A stretch of 46,571 nucleotides of DNA from Lewinella cohaerens DSM 23179 (GCF_000379805.1 NZ_KB903532.1:281107-327677); one strand, 5' to 3'; counted from the first letter of the stretch, positions 8,862-18,215 are shown. A program made the numbers and translations. Notes: generated by a model not told the origin, from the letters alone.

Positions 8862-9167
8862 ACTAATGGCGTTTTAAATAAGTAATACTAGTCTAAACAA
8901 CACCTGTCCACATGACAGATGTACTTCTTTAACCGATCCCAAAGGCATCGGTGATTTCTTCAATTTGGTTTCTTGGAGGGGTAAGTTCCCATATTGAGCA
9001 GTAGGGAACTTTGTTTTTTTGCTAATGCTAAACTAAAAAGTCATAAAACGCAAAACTGTTTTTCTATTGGCGGGGCTAAGGTGAGAAATATTTTCGACTT
9101 TAACACACTCTTAACAACGCATATTTCTTTGCAAACGCTGCTTATCGCCAAAATAAATCTCACCACC
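8862..9167. other. SusCD leader region with inverted repeat
   Basis: This 306-base gap between pdxJ and SusC (both minus strand) has no convincing gene. It contains an inverted repeat, AAGTTCCC at 8983-8990 and GGGAACTT at 9004-9011, with a 13-base loop. On the plus strand the hairpin is followed by TGTTTTTTT, the form of a terminator; on the minus strand it would lie in the leader of SusC about 120 bases before the start. No perfect TAnnTTTG promoter was found here. Confidence 0.5.
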
Positions 9168-9881
9168 CTACTTTAATTGACGCAGGTACATTTGGATAAC
9201 ATTCTGTAAACCAAAGTATAAAGCATCACTTATCAGAGCGTGCCCAATCGACACTTCTAGCAATTCCGGCACGTTTTTCCGGTAATAGGAGAGGTTCTCT
9301 AAATTAAGATCGTGCCCGGCGTTAATTCCCAAACCAATCTGGTTGGCCAAGGCCCCACAACGGGCATGGGGTGCAACCGCTTTCTCCGGATCATTTAAAA
9401 ACTGTTTAGCATAATGCCCGGTATAAAATTCAATACGTTCGGCACCAACGTCCTTAGCTCCTTCAATAAAGCGTTCTTCTGCATCAACAAATAAGGACAC
9501 CCGGATATTAGCAGCTTGCAGTTCTGCCACAACCTCTTTCAGAAAGGCTGCCTGCCCTATCGTATCCCACCCTTGATCCGAAGTAAGTACTCCTGGTCCA
9601 TCAGGAACCAACGTACATTGATCAGGCCGGTTGGCCAAAACCAAATCTAGAAAAGGACGATTGGGATAACCTTCAATATTGTATTCGGTCGTAACGATGT
9701 TTTTCAACAAAGGAACATCGCTGTAGCGGATATGGCGCTCATCCGGGCGCGGATGTACCGTAATTCCCTCAGCACCGAATGCTTCACAATCTTTGGCTAC
9801 CTGTATCAGGTTGGGCAAATTACCTCCACGAGAATTACGCAGAGTCGCCACCTTATTTATATTTACACTTAAACGAGTCAT
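9168..9881 (-). CDS. pdxJ: Pyridoxine 5'-phosphate synthase PdxJ
   Basis: 237 residues, the normal PdxJ length. The enzyme condenses 1-deoxy-D-xylulose 5-phosphate with 3-amino-2-oxopropyl phosphate to give pyridoxine 5'-phosphate in the cytoplasmic DXP-dependent vitamin B6 pathway. Recognisable features: the N-terminal LSVNINKVATLRNSRGG, GAEGITVHPRPDERHI (active-site His and Arg), CTLVPDGPGVLTSDQGWD, VSLFVDAE, RIEFYTGHYA, GLGINAGHDLN and EVSIGHALISDAL. It has its own promoter at 9905-9933. No other B6 gene is nearby. Confidence 0.97.
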   Translation of the reverse strand: MTRLSVNINKVATLRNSRGGNLPNLIQVAKDCEAFGAEGITVHPRPDERHIRYSDVPLLKNIVTTEYNIEGYPNRPFLDLVLANRPDQCTLVPDGPGVLTSDQGWDTIGQAAFLKEVVAELQAANIRVSLFVDAEERFIEGAKDVGAERIEFYTGHYAKQFLNDPEKAVAPHARCGALANQIGLGINAGHDLNLENLSYYRKNVPELLEVSIGHALISDALYFGLQNVIQMYLRQLK

Positions 9882-9904
9882 CTATTCAGTGATGGTTAAG
9901 GAAA

Positions 9905-9933
9905 CAAAGGTAATCCGTTTTTTTATTTAGCAA
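9905..9933 (-). promoter_or_regulatory. pdxJ promoter
   Basis: On the minus strand TACCTTTG (9905-9912) matches the Bacteroidota -7 consensus TAnnTTTG exactly. A TTG (9931-9933) lies 18 bases upstream, near the -33 position. The start codon is at 9881, giving a leader of about 15-20 bases. Confidence 0.65.
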
Positions 9934-9940
9934 CCAGGGG

Positions 9941-9990
9941 CTAAAATGAGTAATCCCAGATTCTGATTGTCATCAAAACCTGGGATTACC
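9941..9990. repeat. Dispersed hairpin repeat, copy 1
   Basis: A 10-bp stem (GTAATCCCAG at 9950-9959 and CTGGGATTAC at 9980-9989) encloses a second hairpin read on the minus strand as TTTTGAT-GACA-ATCAGAA. About 35 of 40 bases match the element at 28471-28510 in the opposite orientation. It lies 3' of the giant protease gene and 5' of pdxJ, and may also act as a weak terminator. Confidence 0.6.
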
Positions 9991-10020
9991 AAATATAAAT
10001 TAAACCATGCTTAAAGTTTG

Positions 10021-10060
10021 GTCATCCTGTTTTTTGGCCTAAGCCAAAATTCGGGATGAC
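10021..10060. repeat. Dispersed hairpin repeat, copy 2 (variant stem)
   Basis: An outer stem GTCATCC (10021-10027) with GGATGAC (10054-10060) encloses TTTTGGC-CTAA-GCCAAAA (10032-10049). The right flank TTCGGGATGAC matches the flank of the copy at 28471, while the inner stem differs on both arms in a way that preserves pairing. It sits 19 bases beyond the stop codon of the giant protease gene and could help end its transcript. Confidence 0.55.
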
Positions 10061-10078
10061 ACCTTTTTCAAACGTTTC

Positions 10079-13000
10079 CTAAAGTTTGATCACTTTTTGT
10101 GACCATACTTCATTGGCCCAGCTGATCTGAATCCAGTAAGTTCCACTTGGAAGCTTACTCATATCCAGTTGCTGCTGCCAGTTACCCACATTTACATCGC
10201 GAACTTCCTGTCCTAGGTGCTGCCCTAATGCATTTATCAATCGGAACGACAACGCCCCCTGAGTAGGCCAGTTGGTTGCCCGTAGGTACAACTGATCGCT
10301 GGTGGGGTTAGGTGACAAAGTCAGGTCGAACGCCCATGCTGGAGTATCAACGCTTGAAATAATCGGGTTAACCGTCTTTGCTGCGGTAGCTGAACCACAG
10401 TCATTGATAGCAACCAAGGTCACTTCAAATGGTCCGTTTTCCAGATAGGTATACTCCACATTCTCGCCCATAGCAGCCTCACCATCGCCAAAAGTCCAAG
10501 AGTAAGTCAACCCGGCAACAGGAGAGTCAACCGTAAAGTTGTAGGTCATCTCGTCGTCTGTAACGATTGTAAACTCCGGTGACTCAGGTGCTGCTAGTAC
10601 AGTGATTAAGTCCATCACCTCAACCATAGCGGTGCCGTAAATATTACTTACTTCCAAGCTTACCCCGTAGGTGCCAGCTGTTTCATAAGTAACCGTCACT
10701 TCTGCCTCATCACCTGTAGCAGGTGTCGCACCAGGAAGCGACCAAGACCAACTGGTCGGCGTATTTTCCGAATCATCCGTAAAGGTAACCATCAGTGGTG
10801 CACAACCTTCATCCGTATTAGTGCTGAACACTACTTCTGGAAGCGGTCCATCAATAACGATTGTCTGAGTGGTCTCTTCGTCATTACATAAGCCAGTTGC
10901 GAACAAGCTCACCTCGTAAGTACCATTACCTGGGAAGGTAAAGGTTGGATTATCCATCGTTGACGTAGATTCGTCAGAGAACGTCCAAACGATACCTGTT
11001 TCTCCGGTAGAGGTATTATTAAAGGTAGCCGTTGTTCCATCAAGGGTATAATCAAACCCGGCAGTAGTCGCAGGGTTAACCGTTACAGCATCCTGCATAG
11101 TTACCGAATTGGTACCAAAAGCATTGGTAGCTGATAAAGTAACATTGTAGCTGCCAGCCACCGGATAAGAAACAACAGGGTTTACTTCCGTTGAAGTCGC
11201 TGGGGTACCTCCAGGGAAGCTCCACAAGAGTTCATCTGCATTTTCCGTCGTACTAAAGAAGGAAACTGTTAATGGAGCACATCCTGCATTGTTTTCCAAT
11301 GTAAAGTCAATATCAGGAATAGCGCCTTCTACAACGATACTCATTTCTGATTGTACGGTACCACATTCACCGTCAACACTTAATTGAACGATATAGGTAC
11401 CTACCCCAGGGAAAGTAAACATGGGGAATTCCTCATTGCTCGTCGTGCCACCAGGGAATAACCAGGTATAAGCGATAGCGTTTGTACTCAAATTATCGAA
11501 GGTAGCCGTTAAACCATTCAAGGTATAAGTGAAAGAAGACGTAGGCAGGCCTGTCACCGTCACCGTCTGCTCCGTAGTGGTAGTTCCTGCGGCATTCGTC
11601 ACACTCAAGCTTACCTGATAGGTACCTGCTACAACAAAGGAAGTCACCACTGTGGCATCGGTACTCATAGCTGGCATACCACCATCGATGGTCCAGCTGT
11701 AAGTGTAACCAGGCCCTTGCTCATCAGCCGTAAGGGTGATCAGCTCATTTACACAAGTGTTTAGGCTACTAGCAGTAAAGGCTGCTGTTGGTGCTGTGAG
11801 TACGGTTACGGTTTGTTCTGTCGTTGTACTACCACATTCATTCGTAGTTGTAAGCTGTACGGTGTAAGTACCTGAAGTTTCGTAGGTATGCATGACACTC
11901 ATGCCACTGCCTTGGGTGTCATCACCAAAGTCCCAAGCCCAATTGGTAATTCCTGCATCTGCAGGCCCAGTAGCACCAATAGTAAGGCTACCCAAGGTTG
12001 AATCCAGTGTAAAGTCAGCTGATGGAGCCTCACCTACTACAATGTACTCTTCCAGGTTTTCACTAGCTGTGCCTGCTGCATTCATAACTACCAAGCTTAC
12101 CGAATAAGTACCGGCTGCATTATACGTCACCGTTGGGTTGGCTTCATCACTAAATTCAGGGGAACCACCAATAAAGGTCCAGGCATAAGTATAGGTACCA
12201 TCTTGGTCATTGGCAGCAAATGAAGTTGTAAATGGTGCACAACCGCTTTGCCCTGTACTCGTAAACCCACCTGTAGGTGCTACAACAATCATAATGGTCT
12301 GCGTGATCGTTTCTGAACCACAAGGGCCAGTTCCCGTCAAGCTTACCTCGTAGTTTCCTGCGGCGGCATACGTATGCGTAACCACGGCTCCTTCATCCAT
12401 ATTGCCATCACCAAAGTTCCAGATCAGGTTATCAACTCCCTGGCTGGTACTGGTAAAGGTAGCGGAGTAGTCGCCTAACACGTAGTCAATGTTGAAGGTC
12501 ACCATCGGCTCTGGCAGTACCATTACAGAGTTGGTCGTCTGTGTAGTGCCGGTTCCTGCTGCGTTGGTAACACTTACACTTGCCGTGTAATTACCCGGTT
12601 CGTTATAAACCACCGTAATGACAGGGTCTGTACTGGCGGCAGGCACTCCTCCAGGAATATCCCAAAGGTAGGTATAGCCTGCACCCTGGGGCTGAGCAGT
12701 GTAAGTAACCGTCAGCGGCGCACAACCACTGCTTACGGAAGCCGAAATCGTAGGTTCAGGAACAAAAATAATGTCGATGGTTTGCCGGCTGGTATCGGTA
12801 CCACATTCGTTGCTCGCGACCAGTGCCACTTCATAGCTGCCTTCAGCAGCGTAAGTATACTCAGGGTTCGTTTCAACAGACATCATTCCGTCTCCAAAAA
12901 ACCACTGTAGATCATCAGCTAAAGAGCTATTGTCCGTAAAGTTCACAACAGCACTTCCCAGCGTATTCGTAAAGGAGAAATCAGCAGTGGGGCCTTCTCC

Positions 13001-16000
13001 TACTACGATCAAATCTGTTTCGGTAACCGTACTGGCTCCGGCAGCATTGGTGATCGTCAGGGAAACAGAATAAGTGCCGGGGCTATTGTAAATCACTGTG
13101 GCTTCAGGTGTATCTGTCATCATCGGTGCTCCACCAGGGAAGCTCCACTCATAGGTATACCCATCCGCCTGAGGGCTAGCTGTAAAGCTGACTGTCAACG
13201 GGGCACAGCCACTCGTCACAGAAGAGGTAATCACCGGAGATACTGGCAACACCAAGGTTACGGTTTGGGTAGCTACATCTGTACCACACTCGTTTTCTAC
13301 CGTTTGGGTAATGGTATAAGTACCTTCTTGATCATAAGTATAAGAAGATGGCGTGTCAGTCGTGCTGTCACCATTGCCAAAGTCCCAGCTTACACTGGTT
13401 GCATTACTGCTCATGTCGACCAAGTCTACAGTAAGACTACCAGGTGTAGCCGTTGCGGTGAAACCTGCCGTAGGGCCTTCGTTAACAACAACGTATCCCG
13501 TTTCTGTTACCGATGCAGAACCAGCCGCATTGGTGATCGTCAGGATTACATCGTATACCCCAGCCGAAAGATAGTTTACAGTAGGGTTAGGATCTGCTGA
13601 GGTAGCAGGATCGCCACCTGGGAAATCCCATTCATAAACCAGGCCATCTTCTTGAGGTTGTGCAGTAAAGTCTACGCTTAATGGCGCACACCCCGTCGCA
13701 GCTGTACTGGCAAAAGAAGGATCTACAGGAAAGATAACTTCTACTGTTTGAGTTGCTTCTACCTGGCCACATTCGTTAAGCGCACTTAATGTGATAATAT
13801 AAGTTCCTGGCTCGGTGTAAGTAACAGTAGGGTTTTCCTCTGTTGAAGTTTCCCCATTACCGAAAGTCCAGGTGTAGCTGTCTGCATTGGTAGTATTGTT
13901 TACAATAACAGGTGTGGCTTCACCAGGTGCCAATGTAGCTGTAAAGCTTACGTTGGGTAGCCCCAGAACGGTAATGTAGTTGGAGAGTGTAATGGTTTCA
14001 AATAAACCATCAGCCTCTACCGTCAATATTACATCGTAAACACCGGGTGTAGAATATATCACCTCAGGGTTGGGGTCACTAGAAGTGGCAGGAAGGCCGC
14101 CGGGAAACTCCCACGACCAAGCCTCGGGCTCACCTTCAGATAAATCGGTAAACTGCACCGTAAGGTCAGCACAACCGCTGGTTACATCACTGGTAAAGTC
14201 AGCAACCAGGCCTGGCTCTACAACGACTGTTTGAATGATGAGATCACTACCACATTCGTTAAACACTTCCAATTCTACCTCATAGCTACCAGGACCAGGG
14301 AAGGTGTGCGCTGGATTCTCCTGTTGAGAGAAGGAACCATCGTCAAAATCCCAGGCAAAATCCTCAACATCAGAGGAAGAGGTATTTGTGAATTGGTAAT
14401 CATAGCCAGACACCTGTACAAAAGTAAAGCCAGGTGTAGGTAAACCTAATACCGTCACCGCTCCGATTTCGGTATGCGTATCAGTACCTACGTTATTTTC
14501 TACCGTTAGGCTAACATCGTAAACACCAGGCGTGTTATACTCAGTGAAAGGAAACTGATCATTACTAAAACTAGGATCGCCACCTGGAAAAGACCAGTCC
14601 CAGAATTCTACAACACCCGTTGATAGATCATCGAAAGACACCAGTAACGGTGCACAACCAATAGTTGGGTTCAGTTCAAAGTCAGCCACAGGAGGGTCCA
14701 GTGCTCCACAAAAGGACGTCAAAGAGATGTTGTCAACATACATATTGTTACCAAAACCGTTGACATTCTCAATCATTATCACAACATCACTCTGCCCGTC
14801 GTATGCGGAAAGATCCAGGTCTATACATCCCGGGCTGTTGGTACACCATTCGAATTCATCCTCAGGAGTAAAGGCATTATTACTGTCGCCTGCGGTTGCA
14901 AAGTTTCCACCGCCAGTTTCGTCACCTTCAAAGAGTAAATCCGGGAAGGTTTCGCCACCATCTGTAGAAACATAGATACGCAACTGGTCACGTAAGTTGT
15001 TATTGAAGCGAGCGTAAGCATATTCCAAAGAAAGCCTTACGTCACCTTCAGCAGACAGATTGAACCCGGGGCTCATAAGCCCATCCGTTTCACCATCTGC
15101 ATCGTAATCAAAGTTATTAACAAAGGCAGCATTGTCACCAAAGTTACCATCTACACCTGTGATTTCCCAAGTCTCATCATTGTCCGGATTTTCAACACCC
15201 CAGCCACCAAAGCCGTCTTCAAAGTTTTCAAAGTGAATGACTTTGCGGTACTCTTCATCCAAACCTACCTCAATAGTAAAAGAGGTAAAGTCATCACCTA
15301 CGTTGTTTTCTACGCTTAAGAAAGCCTGATAAGTTCCAGGCTCGTCATAGTAGACAACAGGATGAGGGTCGGTTGAAAAACTTGGTGTCCCACCAGGAAA
15401 GTCCCAGGTGCGGGTCAATACAACACCTTCAGATTCGTCAAAGAAACCTACGTAACTTTCTGTACACGCTTCGTCACGAGACACTTCGATAAACGCAAGC
15501 GGAGGATCCAGGGAAGATTCACAATCACCCAAACAATTGGCGTTAGATACAAAATTGTTAATCGTATTGATCGACGCAGGAGACCAAGTATTGGTATTAT
15601 TTACAGAAGGAGCCATAATAAAGCCGCTACCTCCGGCATCGTGACCTGAACTGAAGTTATGCCCAAGTTCGTGTGCCCACACAACCCTAATTAGGCTGGC
15701 ATTACTGCTAAAGTTCTCACAAGTATTGTAGCGTAAGTTGTTACAGACACCACTCAACCAAGCAACCCCAATAGTACCACCATTGAAGTTTCTGCCTGTC
15801 CATAAAGTGGCAACATCGAAGGTTACACCAAAACCACCACCATTACCCCAATCGGTAAAGTCGTCCAGTAGGGTTCCTGCATTTGTATTATTGGTCCAAG
15901 GGTCACAACTGGTAGCGCTACAAGTAGCAATGAAGGTGGTAACTACCTCAAACTGGATTTCATCCGCAAACTCATCGTCATAATTGGTTTGGACGTTTGC

Positions 16001-16702
16001 CAAGCTATTGAGCATAAAGTTCTCCACGCTGGTTTCGTTGCTCCCAAAATCCTGGTACAGCTCAAAATCCGAAGCCAATGCTATTTCTACCAACAAACAT
16101 TCTCCTGCTATTCTACTAGGGCCAGAAGATCTGTCTTGTAATCTTTCTACCTGTGCAGGAATGTGCGTAGCACAGTACTCCTCCGGGATAATAGCATCCT
16201 GTTCTTGGTACACCAGGTAATGACTAGGATCTGCATCTGGAACAAAGCGCCATAAGGGCTCTACATAATAGACGTCACCATTCTCTTCCCAGCGCCCCAG
16301 TACGTAGTTTTCGTCAAATGTAAAGAGTGCTTCCTGAGGGTTGGTTTCACCAACGGTACCCCGGAAAGTTGCGGTGCGCGTAGGTGCCTCGCCTCTCATA
16401 CGACCATCGACCATTGTTTGAAGTTCATAACCAGCCGAACGTAGATCATAGCCCGTAAGGCTAAATTTGAGTGGTTGCCTTCCAGCCGCCCTCAACGAAA
16501 ATTTTACGTCATTGGCAGACATCAGATACATTTCGTAGAGCGCCTGGTAATCCAGCGACACTGTTTGATAGTCTTTAAATTGTTCCGAAAGAATCGGTGC
16601 ATCTGCCTGCGGCAAAGGCAATAAATCCACCGTTGTTTGAGCAAAGAGCGTGCCCGTCAATAGGCATAGCCATAGCGGGAAAAAAGCTGCTAACTTCATC
16701 AT
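10079..16702 (-). CDS. Giant secreted metalloprotease with 19 PKD domains and T9SS sorting domain
   Basis: 2207 residues. Order: signal peptide (MMKLAAFFPLWLCLLTGTLFAQ); a propeptide-like region to about residue 190; a metzincin (reprolysin-like) protease domain with HELGHNFSSGHD (His344, Glu345, His348, His354) and a Met-turn candidate in GFIMAPS; a first PKD domain near residue 400; a MAM/jelly-roll-like segment (FENFEDGFGGWGVEN to MYVDNISLTSFCG, about 485-660); eighteen more PKD domains (about 667-2115); and a T9SS type A sorting domain (LSPNPTSDQLYLR to KVIKL). It should be exported to the surface or medium and cleave proteins, with the PKD stalk as spacer or substrate binder. The function is inferred from domains. 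It stands alone as a transcription unit. Confidence 0.92.
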   Translation of the reverse strand: MMKLAAFFPLWLCLLTGTLFAQTTVDLLPLPQADAPILSEQFKDYQTVSLDYQALYEMYLMSANDVKFSLRAAGRQPLKFSLTGYDLRSAGYELQTMVDGRMRGEAPTRTATFRGTVGETNPQEALFTFDENYVLGRWEENGDVYYVEPLWRFVPDADPSHYLVYQEQDAIIPEEYCATHIPAQVERLQDRSSGPSRIAGECLLVEIALASDFELYQDFGSNETSVENFMLNSLANVQTNYDDEFADEIQFEVVTTFIATCSATSCDPWTNNTNAGTLLDDFTDWGNGGGFGVTFDVATLWTGRNFNGGTIGVAWLSGVCNNLRYNTCENFSSNASLIRVVWAHELGHNFSSGHDAGGSGFIMAPSVNNTNTWSPASINTINNFVSNANCLGDCESSLDPPLAFIEVSRDEACTESYVGFFDESEGVVLTRTWDFPGGTPSFSTDPHPVVYYDEPGTYQAFLSVENNVGDDFTSFTIEVGLDEEYRKVIHFENFEDGFGGWGVENPDNDETWEITGVDGNFGDNAAFVNNFDYDADGETDGLMSPGFNLSAEGDVRLSLEYAYARFNNNLRDQLRIYVSTDGGETFPDLLFEGDETGGGNFATAGDSNNAFTPEDEFEWCTNSPGCIDLDLSAYDGQSDVVIMIENVNGFGNNMYVDNISLTSFCGALDPPVADFELNPTIGCAPLLVSFDDLSTGVVEFWDWSFPGGDPSFSNDQFPFTEYNTPGVYDVSLTVENNVGTDTHTEIGAVTVLGLPTPGFTFVQVSGYDYQFTNTSSSDVEDFAWDFDDGSFSQQENPAHTFPGPGSYEVELEVFNECGSDLIIQTVVVEPGLVADFTSDVTSGCADLTVQFTDLSEGEPEAWSWEFPGGLPATSSDPNPEVIYSTPGVYDVILTVEADGLFETITLSNYITVLGLPNVSFTATLAPGEATPVIVNNTTNADSYTWTFGNGETSTEENPTVTYTEPGTYIITLSALNECGQVEATQTVEVIFPVDPSFASTAATGCAPLSVDFTAQPQEDGLVYEWDFPGGDPATSADPNPTVNYLSAGVYDVILTITNAAGSASVTETGYVVVNEGPTAGFTATATPGSLTVDLVDMSSNATSVSWDFGNGDSTTDTPSSYTYDQEGTYTITQTVENECGTDVATQTVTLVLPVSPVITSSVTSGCAPLTVSFTASPQADGYTYEWSFPGGAPMMTDTPEATVIYNSPGTYSVSLTITNAAGASTVTETDLIVVGEGPTADFSFTNTLGSAVVNFTDNSSLADDLQWFFGDGMMSVETNPEYTYAAEGSYEVALVASNECGTDTSRQTIDIIFVPEPTISASVSSGCAPLTVTYTAQPQGAGYTYLWDIPGGVPAASTDPVITVVYNEPGNYTASVSVTNAAGTGTTQTTNSVMVLPEPMVTFNIDYVLGDYSATFTSTSQGVDNLIWNFGDGNMDEGAVVTHTYAAAGNYEVSLTGTGPCGSETITQTIMIVVAPTGGFTSTGQSGCAPFTTSFAANDQDGTYTYAWTFIGGSPEFSDEANPTVTYNAAGTYSVSLVVMNAAGTASENLEEYIVVGEAPSADFTLDSTLGSLTIGATGPADAGITNWAWDFGDDTQGSGMSVMHTYETSGTYTVQLTTTNECGSTTTEQTVTVLTAPTAAFTASSLNTCVNELITLTADEQGPGYTYSWTIDGGMPAMSTDATVVTSFVVAGTYQVSLSVTNAAGTTTTEQTVTVTGLPTSSFTYTLNGLTATFDNLSTNAIAYTWLFPGGTTSNEEFPMFTFPGVGTYIVQLSVDGECGTVQSEMSIVVEGAIPDIDFTLENNAGCAPLTVSFFSTTENADELLWSFPGGTPATSTEVNPVVSYPVAGSYNVTLSATNAFGTNSVTMQDAVTVNPATTAGFDYTLDGTTATFNNTSTGETGIVWTFSDESTSTMDNPTFTFPGNGTYEVSLFATGLCNDEETTQTIVIDGPLPEVVFSTNTDEGCAPLMVTFTDDSENTPTSWSWSLPGATPATGDEAEVTVTYETAGTYGVSLEVSNIYGTAMVEVMDLITVLAAPESPEFTIVTDDEMTYNFTVDSPVAGLTYSWTFGDGEAAMGENVEYTYLENGPFEVTLVAINDCGSATAAKTVNPIISSVDTPAWAFDLTLSPNPTSDQLYLRATNWPTQGALSFRLINALGQHLGQEVRDVNVGNWQQQLDMSKLPSGTYWIQISWANEVWSQKVIKL
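10352..14700 (-). repeat. Array of 18 PKD domains in strict A/B alternation
   Basis: Inside the giant protease, two PKD types alternate nine times. Type A (about 83 residues) has GCAPL near its start, a W.FPGG core and TNAAG or similar near its end. Type B (about 77 residues) lacks the first Cys, has a W.FGDG-like core and ends in NECG. Each of the 18 domains has exactly one cysteine, placed according to type (variants: NTCVNEL in one A, GPCG, GECG, GLCN and NDCG in some B). The units are too diverged in DNA sequence to be recent copies. Confidence 0.88.
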
Positions 16703-16826
16703 GAAAAGTAGTTGTGTTTTCGACCTAGAAGATGTTCTTTAGGCAATTAATTAATCCGGGTTGATAAGGTGAGGCGGTAAAGCACGGATTCAAACAGTCT
16801 TCAAGTGGATTCTTGGCGTGGGCATG

Positions 16827-16834
16827 CAAATATA
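16827..16834 (-). promoter_or_regulatory. Candidate -7 element of the giant protease gene
   Basis: TATATTTG on the minus strand matches TAnnTTTG exactly. No TTG is seen at the -33 distance. It predicts a leader of about 115 bases. The rest of the 297-base divergent gap (16703-16999) shows nothing else that I can name. Confidence 0.4.
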
Positions 16835-16999
16835 ATATCCTTTCATTTTTTTTTCTGATTACCTATACGCGGGAAGGTAATGGATGTTACAAATAACTTA
16901 TTTTGTCGGCTATTGTACGCTCAATTAGTGATAAGTCCCTAAGTTAGTGCTCAATTTATTACTGTATTGCTCCTTCTGAAAGCAAAATTACCTGATAAT

Positions 17000-17548
17000 A
17001 TGAAACGTTTTTCACTTCTGATCGCGATAGTACTCTGCTGCACGCTTGCAGTTCAAGCCCAAAGGGGAGAACCCCAAGGCCAGCGTTGGTGGGTAGGAGC
17101 TCACACAGCCTTAGGCTTTGGTGCTAGTACTAGACTTATCAATTACACGCTTGGGCTTGCCCCCATGTACGGTTATCGAATTATCCCTCAAGTAAGTATT
17201 GGCCCAAGGGCAAGTATCCTTTACAACCACTATCGCTTTAGAGATGATTTTGGGAATGTCTTCGAGAAAGTTAATATCGTAGATACTGGTATTGGAGCAT
17301 TTATCAGAGGGCAAGTGTACCGGCAATACTTTGCCCAAGTCGAACTGATGTACGAGAATGTCCAAGTTCCAATTGGTAATGGTGAAAAAATCACCTACAA
17401 TGGTATGAATGCCTACATTGGTGTCGGTATGAATAGTGGAGGCAGCAACCCTACCTTTGAGCTGATGCTGGCTTACGACCTCAACTTACAAGCTATTTTT
17501 AGAAACAACCTGATCAATGGTCGCTTTGGGTTTACGTTGTTTTATTAA
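17000..17548 (+). CDS. Small outer-membrane beta-barrel-like protein
   Basis: 182 residues from the Met at 17000; an earlier in-frame Met would put charged residues before the signal peptide (MKRFSLLIAIVLCCTLAVQAQ). The mature part has alternating hydrophobic and polar strands with many Gly and aromatic residues (WWVGAHTALGFGAS, YGYRIIPQVSIGPRASILYNHYRF, AQVELMYENVQV, MNAYIGVGMNSG) and ends in FGFTLFY, an aromatic ending typical of barrels inserted by Bam. I do not recognise a specific family. It is divergent from the giant protease gene and stands alone. Confidence 0.75.
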   Translation: MKRFSLLIAIVLCCTLAVQAQRGEPQGQRWWVGAHTALGFGASTRLINYTLGLAPMYGYRIIPQVSIGPRASILYNHYRFRDDFGNVFEKVNIVDTGIGAFIRGQVYRQYFAQVELMYENVQVPIGNGEKITYNGMNAYIGVGMNSGGSNPTFELMLAYDLNLQAIFRNNLINGRFGFTLFY

Positions 17549-17550
17549 GG

Positions 17551-17580
17551 GTTAGATGGTTGATGGTTAGATGGTTGATG
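17551..17580. repeat. 15-bp direct repeat, two copies
   Basis: GTTAGATGGTTGATG occurs twice in tandem immediately after the stop codon of the beta-barrel gene. A short GGTCC-AATCT-GGACC hairpin (17580-17594) overlaps its end. No function is evident. Confidence 0.8.
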
Positions 17581-17633
17581 GTCCAATCTGGACCTTTACC
17601 CCCTTACACTCACCCAACTTTTACACCTTATTA

Positions 17634-18215
17634 TTAATACAAACGCTTTTCCTCTTGCGACAGCACGCCTTCGATGGCAGCAAAAATACGGCGGGGTTTA
17701 TGAGGGCGCCAGTTGATATCGTTGAAGAGTTCTCCGAAATGGAGGTAATTGTCTAGTTGGGTTTCACGCATTTCATCCAGCACATGATCTTGCATGTTCA
17801 GTAGCACAACCCAGCCATTGTATTCCTCTAGGTCATCCTTCCATTCTTCGTAATAGCTATCATCATCGCCGTGATAGTTGAGGATATTCTCTCCGATCAA
17901 GATGTAATGGTAAATACCCGCTGGAATCATTTCGTCAATGAGCTCTCGTTTGAGAAACATGATATCATTGTGTACGGCATCGTTCCATTCGCCGATCAAT
18001 TCAATGATGGCAAAATGTTGATGATAATCGGCAAACAGAACCTTTAAATACAGCGTTGACGAACCGATATTATCCCACTGCGGGTGGATATAGTAATTAT
18101 AAATGGTGTCGGTGAATTCAAATTCACTATAAGTTCTACCGTAAAAGGGAGAGCGTTCGTCATTGGCAGCACTGTATTCATCACGCCAGCGAAAGAAAGG
18201 TTCAAGGTCTTGCAT
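17634..18215 (-). CDS. Conserved-looking cytoplasmic protein of unknown function
   Basis: 193 residues, acidic and rich in aromatic residues, with no signal peptide or membrane segment. Notable stretches are MQDLEPFFRWRDEYSAANDERSPFYGR, LFADYHQHFAIIELIGEWNDA and NWRPHKPRRIFAAIEG, where the start resembles a globular alpha/beta protein with a central strand-helix pattern. I recognise no family and give no function. It is convergent with the beta-barrel gene upstream in the window and divergent from the kinase gene at 18328. Codon use and composition agree with neighbouring genes, which supports it being real. Confidence 0.75.
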   Translation of the reverse strand: MQDLEPFFRWRDEYSAANDERSPFYGRTYSEFEFTDTIYNYYIHPQWDNIGSSTLYLKVLFADYHQHFAIIELIGEWNDAVHNDIMFLKRELIDEMIPAGIYHYILIGENILNYHGDDDSYYEEWKDDLEEYNGWVVLLNMQDHVLDEMRETQLDNYLHFGELFNDINWRPHKPRRIFAAIEGVLSQEEKRLY

